From Ferrovibrio sp965278975 (lineage in GTDB: Bacteria; Pseudomonadota; Alphaproteobacteria; Ferrovibrionales; Ferrovibrionaceae): a DNA stretch of 64,000 nucleotides. The DNA lies in assembly GCF_965278975.1 (NCBI RefSeq), contig NZ_OZ257126.1:806001-870000 (forward strand), given 5' to 3'. Under the pieces are notes generated by a model. The model was given only the letters and a program-made list of their open reading frames with translations, was not told where the DNA came from and ran no database searches. The translations under genes and the position numbers were made by a program. This document shows positions 42,189 to 51,186 of the stretch, one piece after another; the stretch's first letter is position 1, and each line of letters begins with the position of its first letter.

Positions 42189-43481
42189 CTATTCCTTTGC
42201 CAGCACGGCAACGATCTCGGCAGCCAGATCAAGCAGGGCTTCGTCCTGCAGGCGCGGACCGATCAGTTGCAGGCCGAATGGCAGGCCGGCAGCGTCCGCA
42301 CCGCATGGCAGCGATATGGCCGGCACCAGGGCATGATTGAACAACGGTGTGAATACCGCATGGCCGCGCGGACCGACCTTGTGGCCGGCGATTGTCTCCG
42401 GTCCGATCTGGTCGAAGCCCCAGGGCGCGCAGGGCACCGTGGGACAAATCAGCCAGTCCACTTCCTGGAAAAAGGCCGCCAGCTTGAGCATCAATTGCTC
42501 GCGCAGCAACAAGGCACGCCCCAAGGCTGGACCATCATAGTGCAGGCCGGCCTCAATCTGCGCCGCGATATTGGGATCGAAGCGTTCCGGTTCGCGCGCA
42601 TAGGCATCGGCATAAAGTGCGGCCAGGCCGACATGCTGCAGCGGCATCAGGCCGGCCTCGCCGCTATCTTCAGGCCATGAGGGATCACGGCGCACGATCT
42701 CGAAACCGGCTGCCTGCAGTTTCGCCACCGCGCTTTCCAGCCCGGCGGCAACCGCCGGTTCCACCGGCCAGTTCATGCCGAGCGTGGGGCTGAAAGCGAT
42801 GCGGCGCCCCTTGGCCGGGCGCGAAAGGCCCGGCACGCTATAGGCATCCGCGCCATCCTGCACCCCAAGCACGGCAAAGACACGGCGCATCAGCGCCATG
42901 TCCCGGGTGAGAATCCCGATCACGCCATTGGCGAAGATCGGCTCGGCGAAACCATGAGCATGGGGGATGCGGCCACCCGAGGGCTTGAAGCCGATCAAGC
43001 CGCAATGGGCAGCCGGGCGCCGGGTTGAACCGCCAGCATCGGTGCAGAGCGCGAAATCGCCGATGCCCGCCGCCAAGGCCGCCGCCGCTCCGCCCGAGGA
43101 ACCACCCGGCGTGAGGCGATGATCCAGCGGATGCCGCGTCGGGCCATAGACCTTGTTGCGCGTCACCCCCATGCAGGCGAATTCGGCGCAATTGGTGATA
43201 CCGAGCAGCAAGGCGCCGGCAGCACGCAGCAGCGCGACGCTGGAAGCATCGCGTGGCGCAATGAAATCGCTGAACAGGTGCGAGCCCTGCGTGATACGCC
43301 GGCCCTCCACCCAGATGTTGTCCTTCACCGTGTAGGACAAACCATAAAGCGGCAGATGCCGGCCAGCAGCATCGAGGGCAGCGGCATCGCGCCGCACCTG
43401 ATCGGCATCGAGATCGACAACGGCGTTGAGTGCCGGATTTACCTGGGCGATGCGCTGAAGCTGCGCTTCCATTGCGATCAT
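42189..43481 (-). CDS. Amidase-signature hydrolase
   Basis: 430-residue amidase with triad Lys53 (TVKDNIWV), cis-Ser128 (GGSSGGAAAA) and nucleophile Ser152 (DAGGSTRRPA). C-terminal LPCGADAAGLPFGLQLIG is family-typical. GGGAGGAAAA precedes the ATG, which overlaps the MFS stop by four bases. Together with the hydantoinase and racemase-like gene it probably processes an amide-bearing product of ring opening. Confidence 0.88.
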   Translation of the reverse strand: MIAMEAQLQRIAQVNPALNAVVDLDADQVRRDAAALDAAGRHLPLYGLSYTVKDNIWVEGRRITQGSHLFSDFIAPRDASSVALLRAAGALLLGITNCAEFACMGVTRNKVYGPTRHPLDHRLTPGGSSGGAAAALAAGIGDFALCTDAGGSTRRPAAHCGLIGFKPSGGRIPHAHGFAEPIFANGVIGILTRDMALMRRVFAVLGVQDGADAYSVPGLSRPAKGRRIAFSPTLGMNWPVEPAVAAGLESAVAKLQAAGFEIVRRDPSWPEDSGEAGLMPLQHVGLAALYADAYAREPERFDPNIAAQIEAGLHYDGPALGRALLLREQLMLKLAAFFQEVDWLICPTVPCAPWGFDQIGPETIAGHKVGPRGHAVFTPLFNHALVPAISLPCGADAAGLPFGLQLIGPRLQDEALLDLAAEIVAVLAKE

Positions 43482-44635
43482 GTTTTCCTCCCGATCAGCA
43501 GCGGTATGCTGGCAGCAATACAGAGCAGAGCCAGCGCGGCATAGCCACTACCAAGACCGAAAACCGGACCCAATCCAGCGAAGCAGAGCGGCCCCAGCAA
43601 CAGGCCGCTATAACTGGCGAGCAAGGCCGCACCGGTGGCGGCGCCGACCTGGCCCTCGGGCGCCAGGCGCGCCACTTCGGCAAGGAAAATGCCGTTCCAG
43701 CCGCTGGCGGAAACGCCGAACAGGAAAGCCAGAACATGCAAAGCGACGCGGCCAAGCTGCGGTCCGGCCGCCGCCAGCAGCAGGGCGCAGCCAGCCATGG
43801 CCAGGCCAAGCAGCGCGATCAGCCGCGCGGTCGGCAGGAAACGGCCGGCCACCAGACCCCAGCCAAGACGCCCGGCAAGCCCCCCACCCTGCGCCAATGC
43901 CAGCCACAGGCCGGCTTCCACCAGGGTGAAACCCAGCACCCCGACCCCATATGACACCAGATAGGCATTGAGCGTGAGCTGCATCGCCGAGAAAGCCAGT
44001 GACGCACCGGCAAGCAGGCCAAGACCCGGCACGCTTTTCAGCAAAGCCAGGGCCCCGCGCATGTCGAGCCGCGTGGCATGGCGCCGCGCCGCTTCATCAA
44101 GCTGCCGATGCAGCGGCTGGAACAGGCCAGCGGCAACGGCAGCAAGCAACGCGATGCCGAGACAACCGAGGCGCCAGTCGACCAGCACCGCCAGCGGCAG
44201 CAACATCGAGCCGAGCATGGCACCGATCTGGTTGCCGGTCTGGCGCAGGGAAAAGACCAACGTACGCTGCTGCGGCTTTGCCACCAGCGCCAGCACAGAG
44301 GAGCTGGCAGGCGTTTCCGGCCCGAAGGCGCAGCCAAGCAGCAAGGCGGCAGCGATCAGGCCGAGCGGCGAGCCCGTGGCGACACAGAGCATGGCTATCG
44401 TCACCAGCAGCAGGCAGATCTGCGCCACCCGCACCGGGCCGATGCGGCCGCAGAGCAGGCCGCCATAAAGCGAAGCCACAGCACCCAGGCCAAAAACGGC
44501 GGCGTTATACGGCCCGAGCCAATGCGGCGAAAAGCCGGGCAGACCCGGCGCCAGCACCGGCACGGCGAAGATGCCCATCGCCACCAGGCCCTGCAATGCC
44601 GTCATCGCACCCAGTGGCGCTACCAGCACATTCAT
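43478..44635 (-). CDS. Major facilitator superfamily transporter
   Basis: 385-residue protein with about twelve membrane helices; the loop between helices 6 and 7 carries HRQLDEAARRHATRLD. LFSLRQTGNQIGAMLGSMLLP-type helix 5 and the YGGLLCGRIGPVRVA loop 2-3 fit the MFS. The ATG at 44635 is used; the TTG seven codons upstream is less likely. First gene of the set, so it probably imports the cyclic ureide substrate. Confidence 0.86.
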   Translation of the reverse strand: MNVLVAPLGAMTALQGLVAMGIFAVPVLAPGLPGFSPHWLGPYNAAVFGLGAVASLYGGLLCGRIGPVRVAQICLLLVTIAMLCVATGSPLGLIAAALLLGCAFGPETPASSSVLALVAKPQQRTLVFSLRQTGNQIGAMLGSMLLPLAVLVDWRLGCLGIALLAAVAAGLFQPLHRQLDEAARRHATRLDMRGALALLKSVPGLGLLAGASLAFSAMQLTLNAYLVSYGVGVLGFTLVEAGLWLALAQGGGLAGRLGWGLVAGRFLPTARLIALLGLAMAGCALLLAAAGPQLGRVALHVLAFLFGVSASGWNGIFLAEVARLAPEGQVGAATGAALLASYSGLLLGPLCFAGLGPVFGLGSGYAALALLCIAASIPLLIGRKT

Positions 44636-44670
44636 GGCAAACTTTCCACACAGCAAATGGAGGCATCACG

Positions 44671-45021
44671 ATGAGCAAGGCCGGCGGCATTTCGATCCAT
44701 GGCGTGGATGTGGCGCGCGGCATGCCGGCCAAGGGTCTGCATGTCGAACTGCACCGCCTTGCCCCGGATACGGCTTTGCTGGCGGATGGCGCCCTGGCGG
44801 CCAATGGCGCGCTGGATCACGCCACCGCGCGCGGCGATGGCATCACGGCCGGCGAATACGAAGTGCGCTTCCATGTCGGCGCCTGGCTGAAGGCGCAGGG
44901 CGGCACAACCGGCATCCTGGATGTCGTGCCATTCCGCTTCACTGTCGCGGCGCCGGAACAACACTACCACCTCCCGTTCAAATTCACGCCCTGGGGCTTT
45001 TCGCTGTTTCGCGGGTCGTGA
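44671..45021 (+). CDS. Hydroxyisourate hydrolase-like (transthyretin family) protein, altered active site
   Basis: 116-residue transthyretin-fold protein, the length of bacterial HIUase, which opens 5-hydroxyisourate to OHCU. Conserved: His10 in ISIHGVDVARG, GEYEVRFHVGAWL, His98 in HYHLP, and the C-terminal RGS. Changed: the catalytic arginine (NDGR, Arg47 in relatives) aligns with Ala47 (ANGALD), and the C-terminal YRGS reads FRGS. TGGAGG precedes the ATG, which is divergent from the MFS-hydantoinase set. A related cyclic imide or ureide hydrolase acting on another substrate is likely. uraH is not used as a symbol because of these changes. Confidence 0.8.
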   Translation: MSKAGGISIHGVDVARGMPAKGLHVELHRLAPDTALLADGALAANGALDHATARGDGITAGEYEVRFHVGAWLKAQGGTTGILDVVPFRFTVAAPEQHYHLPFKFTPWGFSLFRGS

Positions 45022-45023
45022 GA

Positions 45024-45839
45024 TCAGCTCATCCGGCGCGACAGGCCGGTGAAGCGTTCCATCAGCACCATCAGGAACAGGCTGAAGAACACCAGCACGC
45101 CGGACACGGCGGCAACCCGCACATCCAGCGTATTTTCCATGGTCTGCCACATGCGGATCGGCAGCATCTCGTTGCGTGCATCCGACAGGAACAGCGACAC
45201 CGGCACATTGTCGAATGACGACATGAAGCAGATGAAGGCACCGGCGGCGATGCCGCCCTTGATCGATGGCAGCGTGACGCGCCGGAAAGTGTAGAGACGC
45301 GAGGCGCCAAGGCTGGCTGAACATTCCAGCAGCGAGGCATCAAGCTGACTTAAAGAAGCCAGCGTGGTGCGGAATACATAAGGCACGCAGACCACCACAT
45401 GGCCGATGGTGACGGTGGCGAATGACAGTGGCAGCTGCATAACGCTGAAGAACATCAGTGCCGCCAGACCAAAAGCCAGCGCCGGCAGCACCAGCGGCGA
45501 CATGAACAGCGATTCCAGCGCCCGCGCGGTGGCTGCCTTGGAACGCGATACGGCATAAGCCGCCGGCACCGCGAACAATATCGAGATTAATGTGGTGACG
45601 ATGCCGACCTGCAGGCTGTTCCAGGCCGCCGCCTGAATCTGCCAGGCATCCACCAGCGCAATATACCAGCGCAGCGAAAAGCCCTGCGGCGGGAATTTCA
45701 GCGAGTAGCTGTCGGTGAAGGAGACAATCAGCACCACTGCCGTCGGCGCGATCACCAGCAGCAGGGCGATGAGCGCCAGCAGCCCCATCACAGCGTAGAA
45801 ACTGATGGTATCGAGATCGTGGCGGCGGCCGGCTTTCAT
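45024..45839 (-). CDS. Polyamine-type ABC transporter permease (PotC-like)
   Basis: 271-residue permease with about six helices. The EAA loop reads CSASLGASRLYTFRRVTLP near residue 190, typical of PotC/PhnV-like type I importers. Last gene of the four-gene importer; its stop faces the stop of the HIUase-like gene with two bases between. Confidence 0.88.
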   Translation of the reverse strand: MKAGRRHDLDTISFYAVMGLLALIALLLVIAPTAVVLIVSFTDSYSLKFPPQGFSLRWYIALVDAWQIQAAAWNSLQVGIVTTLISILFAVPAAYAVSRSKAATARALESLFMSPLVLPALAFGLAALMFFSVMQLPLSFATVTIGHVVVCVPYVFRTTLASLSQLDASLLECSASLGASRLYTFRRVTLPSIKGGIAAGAFICFMSSFDNVPVSLFLSDARNEMLPIRMWQTMENTLDVRVAAVSGVLVFFSLFLMVLMERFTGLSRRMS

Positions 45840-45843
45840 ACTA

Positions 45844-46716
45844 TCACCCTTGCAGATGCCGCCGCGAATAGCGGCCCAGCGTATTGAAAGCGACGATGCA
45901 GAGCAGTACCGAGATCATGAACAGGATCGAGATCACTGCCGCGAACGGCCAGTTCTGCAACGTGAGCGACTGCTGGTAGATATACATCGGCATATAGAGC
46001 AACTGCCCACCACCCACCAGACTCTGGGTGATGAAGGCCGTAACGGCAGCCGAGAAGGTGAGTACACTGCCGGCGATGATGCCCGGCAGGCAGAGCGGCA
46101 GCACAACGCGGAAGAAGCTGCGCCACTTGCCAGCGCCGAGCGCGGATGACGCAGATTCCAGGTTGGGATCAAGCTTCTGCAGCGTGTCGATCAGCGGCAA
46201 GACCATCAGCGGCAGTTGCACCTGGGCCAGCGCCACGACCAGACCGCCATGGGTGTAAAGCAATTTCAATGGCGTCTCGGCAAAGCCGAGTTCAATCAGC
46301 GCGGAATTGACGATGCCCTGGCGGCCGAGGATGACGATCCAGGCAAAAGTGCGCACGATCACGCTGGTGAGCAACGGCAGGATGCTGATCAGAATGATCA
46401 GCGATTGCAGGCGCGGGCCTACCTGGCGATGCAGCCAGGCAAGTGGAAAACCAAGCAGCAGGCAGAGCGCCGTGGTTTCGAGGCCCAGCCGCAGAGTTTC
46501 AAACAGCACGCCAAGTGCGAAACCATCGGTCAGGAATTTGCGGTATTGCGCAAAACCCCATTCGGTCATTGCCTGATCGTTATGCAGGCTCACCGCCACC
46601 AGCACCAGCAAGGGCGCCAGGAAGAACAGCAGATAGAAGCCGCCGAGCGGGAGGGCAAGCAGGCCCTCCCGCGGCGCGGCGCGGCCGACCCTGGAAATGG
46701 AGGCCGCGGCGGACAT
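45844..46716 (-). CDS. Polyamine-type ABC transporter permease (PotB-like)
   Basis: 290-residue inner-membrane permease; ASSALGAGKWRSFFRVVLP is the ATPase-contact loop. The start at ATG 46716 overlaps the binding-protein stop as ATGA; the longer frame extends into that gene. Pairs with the permease at 45024. Confidence 0.88.
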   Translation of the reverse strand: MSAAASISRVGRAAPREGLLALPLGGFYLLFFLAPLLVLVAVSLHNDQAMTEWGFAQYRKFLTDGFALGVLFETLRLGLETTALCLLLGFPLAWLHRQVGPRLQSLIILISILPLLTSVIVRTFAWIVILGRQGIVNSALIELGFAETPLKLLYTHGGLVVALAQVQLPLMVLPLIDTLQKLDPNLESASSALGAGKWRSFFRVVLPLCLPGIIAGSVLTFSAAVTAFITQSLVGGGQLLYMPMYIYQQSLTLQNWPFAAVISILFMISVLLCIVAFNTLGRYSRRHLQG

Positions 46717-47759
46717 CAGACCTTGATCTCGCGATTGAAACGCTCGATCCAGGCGGAGCGATTCTCGTTGATCTTCTTCCAATCCTGGAACACGAAGCTC
46801 TTCTGCAGATCATCAGGATCCTTGGCCAGCGCCTTCGAGATTTCGCCCTCCATCTTCACCTTCTTGTTGGTCGGCACGATCAGGTAGGGGCTCTTCATCA
46901 GCGTGGTCTGCACCTCGGGGCTCATCGCCGATTCGATCAGTGCTGCCGCCAGCTTGACATTCGGCGAGTTCTTGACGATGTGGATCGAGGTCTTGAAAGC
47001 GATGGCACCGGTATCCGGCTTGACGAATTCCACCGGTACGCCGCGCGCACGCAGCAACTGGATGGCATTGAAATTGCCTGGGCCGATATCGATCTGGCCC
47101 TGCTGATACAGTGTTGCCAGCGCACCCGGATTGGCCGCCACAGCGGCAAGATTGGGCTGCAATTCCTTCATCGCCGCGAAGGCCGGATCGATATTGTTTT
47201 CGCCGCCGCCACGCAGCTTGGCAATCTCGACCATGAAGCCGGTGCCGAGCGTGGAATTCAGGTTGGTGATGCCGACACGGCCCTTGAATTCCGGCTTCCA
47301 CAGGTCGGCCCAGCTCTTCGGCGGCGTTTTCACTTTCTCCGGATTATAGGTGATGCCGACAGCCTGGAAGAAGATCGCCGGCCCGAGCGGGTCCTGCGCA
47401 TCGGGCATCAGATCGGCGTAATTCTTGCTGCCGGCCACCGGGAAGGGCTCGACCAGATCCTGCGCAATGGCCACCAGGGCCGGACCCGGATCATGCAGCA
47501 TCACGTCGATCGGCGGATTGCTGCGCGCGGCGGTAATCTTGGCGATCTGGTCCACCGACAGCATCGGGTCGAGCGCCATATCGGCATTGCCATTGGCCTT
47601 GCGGAAATGCGGCACCAGCACGTCGCGATGCGCTTCCTCCCAACTACCGGTGAAGGTGGCGAAAACCAGGCGGCGGGCCTGGGCCTGGGACATGCCGGGG
47701 AACAGCGACATGGCGGCCACCGACAAGGCAGTGACCAGGGTTTCGCGGCGGCTAAGCAT
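46716..47759 (-). CDS. Polyamine-type ABC transporter substrate-binding protein (PotD-like)
   Basis: 347-residue periplasmic receptor with leader SRRETLVTALSVAAMSL and cleavage near MSQAQA; the mature start is RRLVFATFTGSWEEAHRD. The start at ATG 47759 has GAGGAGAG upstream. Contains the putrescine/spermidine-receptor-like fold (SBP_bac_8/6). Diverse small cationic or acidic ligands are bound by this class; the nearby amidase pair hints at an amide-containing ligand. Confidence 0.87.
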   Translation of the reverse strand: MLSRRETLVTALSVAAMSLFPGMSQAQARRLVFATFTGSWEEAHRDVLVPHFRKANGNADMALDPMLSVDQIAKITAARSNPPIDVMLHDPGPALVAIAQDLVEPFPVAGSKNYADLMPDAQDPLGPAIFFQAVGITYNPEKVKTPPKSWADLWKPEFKGRVGITNLNSTLGTGFMVEIAKLRGGGENNIDPAFAAMKELQPNLAAVAANPGALATLYQQGQIDIGPGNFNAIQLLRARGVPVEFVKPDTGAIAFKTSIHIVKNSPNVKLAAALIESAMSPEVQTTLMKSPYLIVPTNKKVKMEGEISKALAKDPDDLQKSFVFQDWKKINENRSAWIERFNREIKV

Positions 47760-47780
47760 GATGTCGGCTCTCCTCAAGGT

Positions 47781-48941
47781 TCAAAGGGCGGGAAACAGGG
47801 TGACGGTAGCGGTATTGATCGGCGCCAGCGCCACGGCCTGCCCCGAGGGACGCGGCTCGGCACCGCTGGAGCGCGGCTCGGAAATCTTCAGGCCGCTGCC
47901 ATCGGGCAGGCGGATTTCATGCACGATGGTGGCGCCGAGCGGCAGGCCGAGTTCGACGCTGCCAGTAAGCGGCGCGGCGCCCTCGACGAAGCGCAGATTC
48001 TCCGGCCGGATGCAGATCACTACATCGGCGCCCGACACGATCTCTGTTTTTGGCGCGGCCAGGATCATTTCTCCGCCTGCGGCCAGCGATACCCTGGCCT
48101 CGCTGCCTTGTATGCCCATCAGCTTGCCGGCCAGCTTGTTAGCCGTGCCGACGAAGGTGTTGACGAACAGGCTTTGCGGCGTGTCGTAGACAGCACTCGG
48201 GCTGCCGAATTGCTCCAGCCGGCCCTGCGCCAGCACGGCAATGCGGTCGGCCATGCTCAGGGCCTCTTCCTGATCATGGGTGACCAGGATGGCAGTGATG
48301 CCGGCACGCTGCTGGATGCGCTTGATCTCGATCTGCATGTCGAGGCGCAGATTCTTGTCCAGTGCCGAAAACGGCTCGTCCAGCAGCAGGATGCGCGGGC
48401 GCACCGCCAGCGCGCGGGCCAGAGCCACACGCTGCTGCTGGCCGCCAGACATCTGCTTCGGATATCGGGCGGCGAGATGGCCCATCTGCACCAGCGCCAG
48501 CATTTCGGCTACGCGGGTTTCCTGCTCGGGCTTGGGCAGGCCACGCGCCGCCAGGCCATAGGCGATATTCTCGGCCACAGTGAGATGGGGAAACAGCGCG
48601 TAATTCTGGAACACGATGCCGACTTCGCGACGGCTCGGCGGCAGGTGGTCGATGGCGCTGCCGCCAATGATGACACGGCCCTGACTCTGATTGATGAAGC
48701 CGGCGATGATCCGCAACAGCGTGGTCTTGCCGCAGCCGGACGGCCCGAGCAGGGCTACCAGCTCGCTGCCGCCGATCTCCAGGGTGACATCATCAACCGC
48801 CTTGGCGGCGCCAAAGCGATGGGTGATCGCGTCCAGCGTGAGCGCATGCCCCGCTTCGCGCTGCCCGTGAAGCTGACCTTGAACCTGAGACCCTGGCGCT
48901 GTAGCGTGCATATGGGCGGTCCGTTTTGTATCCAATTTCAT
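47781..48941 (-). CDS. Polyamine-type ABC transporter ATPase (PotA-like)
   Basis: 386-residue ATPase with Walker A GPSGCGKTT, Q-loop IVFQNYALFPH, signature MSGGQQQRVALARA, Walker B ILLLDEPFSALD and a C-terminal TOBE domain (VVICIRPENLRF). The first 35 residues are low in structure. A TTGTATCCAAT motif shared with the GntR promoter overlaps codons 2-5, so the true start may be the ATG at 48911 (376 residues). First gene of the importer operon. Confidence 0.9.
   Translation of the reverse strand: MKLDTKRTAHMHATAPGSQVQGQLHGQREAGHALTLDAITHRFGAAKAVDDVTLEIGGSELVALLGPSGCGKTTLLRIIAGFINQSQGRVIIGGSAIDHLPPSRREVGIVFQNYALFPHLTVAENIAYGLAARGLPKPEQETRVAEMLALVQMGHLAARYPKQMSGGQQQRVALARALAVRPRILLLDEPFSALDKNLRLDMQIEIKRIQQRAGITAILVTHDQEEALSMADRIAVLAQGRLEQFGSPSAVYDTPQSLFVNTFVGTANKLAGKLMGIQGSEARVSLAAGGEMILAAPKTEIVSGADVVICIRPENLRFVEGAAPLTGSVELGLPLGATIVHEIRLPDGSGLKISEPRSSGAEPRPSGQAVALAPINTATVTLFPAL
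48926..48936. promoter_or_regulatory. TTGTATCCAAT motif at potA 5' end, candidate GntR half-site
   Basis: This motif nearly matches the inverted half-sites TGTACCCAAT and ATTGTATCC upstream of the GntR gene (51903-51934). It lies at the 5' end of the importer operon. If it is an operator, it links the importer to the same regulator. Confidence 0.45.
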
Positions 48942-49120
48942 TTTATTCTGTTCACAATCTAGTTAGCAAGAGGCATACCAACTCACGCGCCGGAAGGACG
49001 AGTCATGCCGTTACAAAGGCTTAAGGCGATAGCAGGGAACAGCAGGCAAAAGCCGGCCCCGTTCCGTGGCGCAATTTTGAGCAGCCGGAATAGTCAGAGG
49101 CCTGGAATCGAGGCAGCGCA
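48942..49120. other. Divergent intergenic region between importer and amidase
   Basis: 179 bases holding both promoters. An AT-rich stretch (48937-48965) probably contains the importer promoter. The amidase start is preceded by GAGG at seven bases. No palindrome or terminator is evident. Confidence 0.45.
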
Positions 49121-50467
49121 ATGAGCGATGCCATGGCGCTTGTCGCGTCTCTGCAAAGCGGCCGGCGCGATGCCGCAGCACTGGCTACTGATTGTCTGGG
49201 GCGCATCGCGCAGGGCGATGGCGTGCTGAAAAGCTGTATCAGCGTGAATCCGGCAGCCGCCACTGAGGCCAGGCAGGCCAACGGTCCGCTGCATGGCCTG
49301 CCGTTCGGCGTGAAGGATCTGCTGGCAACCAGGGGCCTGCGCAGCACGCAAGGCTCAGCTTTGTTCCAGGACATGGTGCCGGAGCGCGACGATCCGCTGA
49401 TCGCGCGGGCGCGCGAAGCCGGCGCCGTGATCCTGGCAAAAACCAATACACCGGAATTCGGCTTCGGTGCCCATTGTAGCAATCGCCTGCTCAGCCCTAC
49501 GGCGAACCCGCATGATCTGGCGCGCTCCTCCGGCGGCTCCAGCGGCGGTTCCGCGGCCGCCGTTGCCGCCGGCCTGCTCCCGGCTGCCATCGGCACCGAT
49601 TTCGGCGGTTCGGTGCGCACACCGGCCGGCTTCTGCGGCGTGGTGGGTTTCCGCCCGACTCCGGGCCGCTTGGCCGCGCCCGAACGTCCGCTGGCCTGGG
49701 ATGCCTTGCCCACAGCTGGTTTCCTCACCCGCAGCGCACGCGATGCACGCATGCTGCTGGATGCACTGTTACGGCCGGATGCCCACGATCCGCTTTCGAT
49801 GCGCAACTGGCCGGCACCGGGTGCCATCCCGTCACCACGCATAGCGGCCAGCGAAGACCTGGGCGTGGCGCCTGTGGCGGCGAGCGAGCGCACGGCATTG
49901 CAGGCAGCAGCCAAGGCAATTGGCAGCGTGGTACAGGCCCATCCCGATTGCAGCGGCGCCATCGAGGCTTTCAAGGTCTTGCGCGCGGCCCATATTCATC
50001 AGGCGCTCTCACCGTTACGCGACCGCTTCGGCGAGCAGCTTACCGAGACCGTGCGCTGGAATATCGCACGCGGCGACGGGCTTTCCGCTGCCGAGTATCT
50101 TGCCGCCGAGCGCCAGCGTGGCGCCTTGCATCGCCGCTTCCTGGAATTCTTTGCCCGCCACGACTTCCTGCTGCTGCCTGCTGCCAGTATCGAGCCCTTC
50201 CGCCACGATGCCGGCGAAGTGCTCGAAATCGACGGCCAGACACTTGGCAGTGTGATCGATTATCTCGCCATCACCTTCATCATTTCACTGAGCGGCTGCC
50301 CGGCCCTGTCACTCCCCTATTGGCCCGAGGGCCGTGCGCTGCCTTTCGGTTTGCAGATTGTCGCCGCGCCTGGCGCCGATCATGCCCTGCTGGATTTCGC
50401 CGCCGGTCTGGAACAGCAACCCGGGTTCGGCTTCCGCCCGCCGGCTTTTTATATGGGAGACTTCTGA
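49121..50467 (+). CDS. Amidase-signature hydrolase paired with AMDase-like protein
   Basis: 448-residue amidase. Triad Lys65 (GVKDLLAT), cis-Ser140 (GGSSGGSAAA) and nucleophile Ser164 (DFGGSVRTPAG), with the normal 24-residue serine spacing. The stop codon overlaps the ATG of the next gene (TGATG), so the two are coupled. If the next enzyme decarboxylates a malonate, this amidase could make that acid from a malonamate-type compound; malonamidase E2 belongs to the same family. That link is inference. Confidence 0.88.
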   Translation: MSDAMALVASLQSGRRDAAALATDCLGRIAQGDGVLKSCISVNPAAATEARQANGPLHGLPFGVKDLLATRGLRSTQGSALFQDMVPERDDPLIARAREAGAVILAKTNTPEFGFGAHCSNRLLSPTANPHDLARSSGGSSGGSAAAVAAGLLPAAIGTDFGGSVRTPAGFCGVVGFRPTPGRLAAPERPLAWDALPTAGFLTRSARDARMLLDALLRPDAHDPLSMRNWPAPGAIPSPRIAASEDLGVAPVAASERTALQAAAKAIGSVVQAHPDCSGAIEAFKVLRAAHIHQALSPLRDRFGEQLTETVRWNIARGDGLSAAEYLAAERQRGALHRRFLEFFARHDFLLLPAASIEPFRHDAGEVLEIDGQTLGSVIDYLAITFIISLSGCPALSLPYWPEGRALPFGLQIVAAPGADHALLDFAAGLEQQPGFGFRPPAFYMGDF

Positions 50468-51186
50468 TGCGGCGCCTGCGCCTTGGCATGCTCACGCCCT
50501 CGTCCAACACGGCACTGGAACCGGCGACTTACAAGTTGCTGGCGGAAACGCCAGAGGCGACGGCGCATTTCGCACGGTTTCCAGTCACCGAGATCGGCCT
50601 GGGCGACAAGGCGCTGGGCCAGTTCGATGCCGCGCCGATCCTGGCGGCAGCGGAACTACTGGCTCATGCCAAGGTGGATGTGATTGCCTGGAATGGTACA
50701 TCCGCAAGCTGGCTCGGCTTCGAGCGCGATACGGCCTTGTGCGAAGTAATCACCGCGCGTACGGGGATTCCGGCCACCACTGCCATCCTGGCGCTGAATG
50801 AACTCTACCGCCGCCTCGGCGTGAAGAATTTCGGCCTAGTGACACCCTATACCGGGGACGTGCAGCGAAAGATCATCACCAATTACGCCGCTGCCGGCTG
50901 GGCCTGCCCGGCCGAAGCCCATGCAGATCTGAGCGACAATTTCTCCTTTGCCACCCTGCCGCCGGAGCGCATCGCAGCAATGATAGAGCAAGTGGCAGCA
51001 CAACAGCCCGATGCCATCGCCGTGGTCTGCACCAATATGGATGCGGCGATCACGGCCGCGACACTGGAGCAGAAACTCGGCATTCCGGTGCTTGATTCTA
51101 TCGCCGTCACTCTATGGGGTGCGCTGGAGCGGCTCGGTGCCGACAAGGCACCATGGCGGCGTTTCGGGCGGCTGTTCAGCCTCTAG
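50467..51186 (+). CDS. Asp/Glu racemase superfamily protein, arylmalonate-decarboxylase-like
   Basis: 239-residue protein of the maleate isomerase/arylmalonate decarboxylase (AMDase) group. It lacks the first catalytic Cys: the motif is AWNGTSAS, giving Gly77-Thr78-Ser79, the same GTS that forms the dioxyanion pocket of AMDase (Gly74-Thr75-Ser76). The single catalytic Cys is Cys188 (VVCTNMD), the same number as in AMDase. NELYRRLGVKNFGLVTPYTGDV and the C-terminal RFGRLFS also recall AMDase. The CTN after Cys188 is maleate-isomerase-like, so the reaction is not certain. Translationally coupled to the amidase. Confidence 0.8.
   Translation: MRRLRLGMLTPSSNTALEPATYKLLAETPEATAHFARFPVTEIGLGDKALGQFDAAPILAAAELLAHAKVDVIAWNGTSASWLGFERDTALCEVITARTGIPATTAILALNELYRRLGVKNFGLVTPYTGDVQRKIITNYAAAGWACPAEAHADLSDNFSFATLPPERIAAMIEQVAAQQPDAIAVVCTNMDAAITAATLEQKLGIPVLDSIAVTLWGALERLGADKAPWRRFGRLFSL

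Noticed and set aside
46443..48962. Plus-strand open frame of 839 codons
   Set aside because: It is antisense to the importer ATPase and binding-protein genes, which have complete family motifs, and its translation shows no domain and heavy His/Arg/Gln bias typical of GC-rich shadows.
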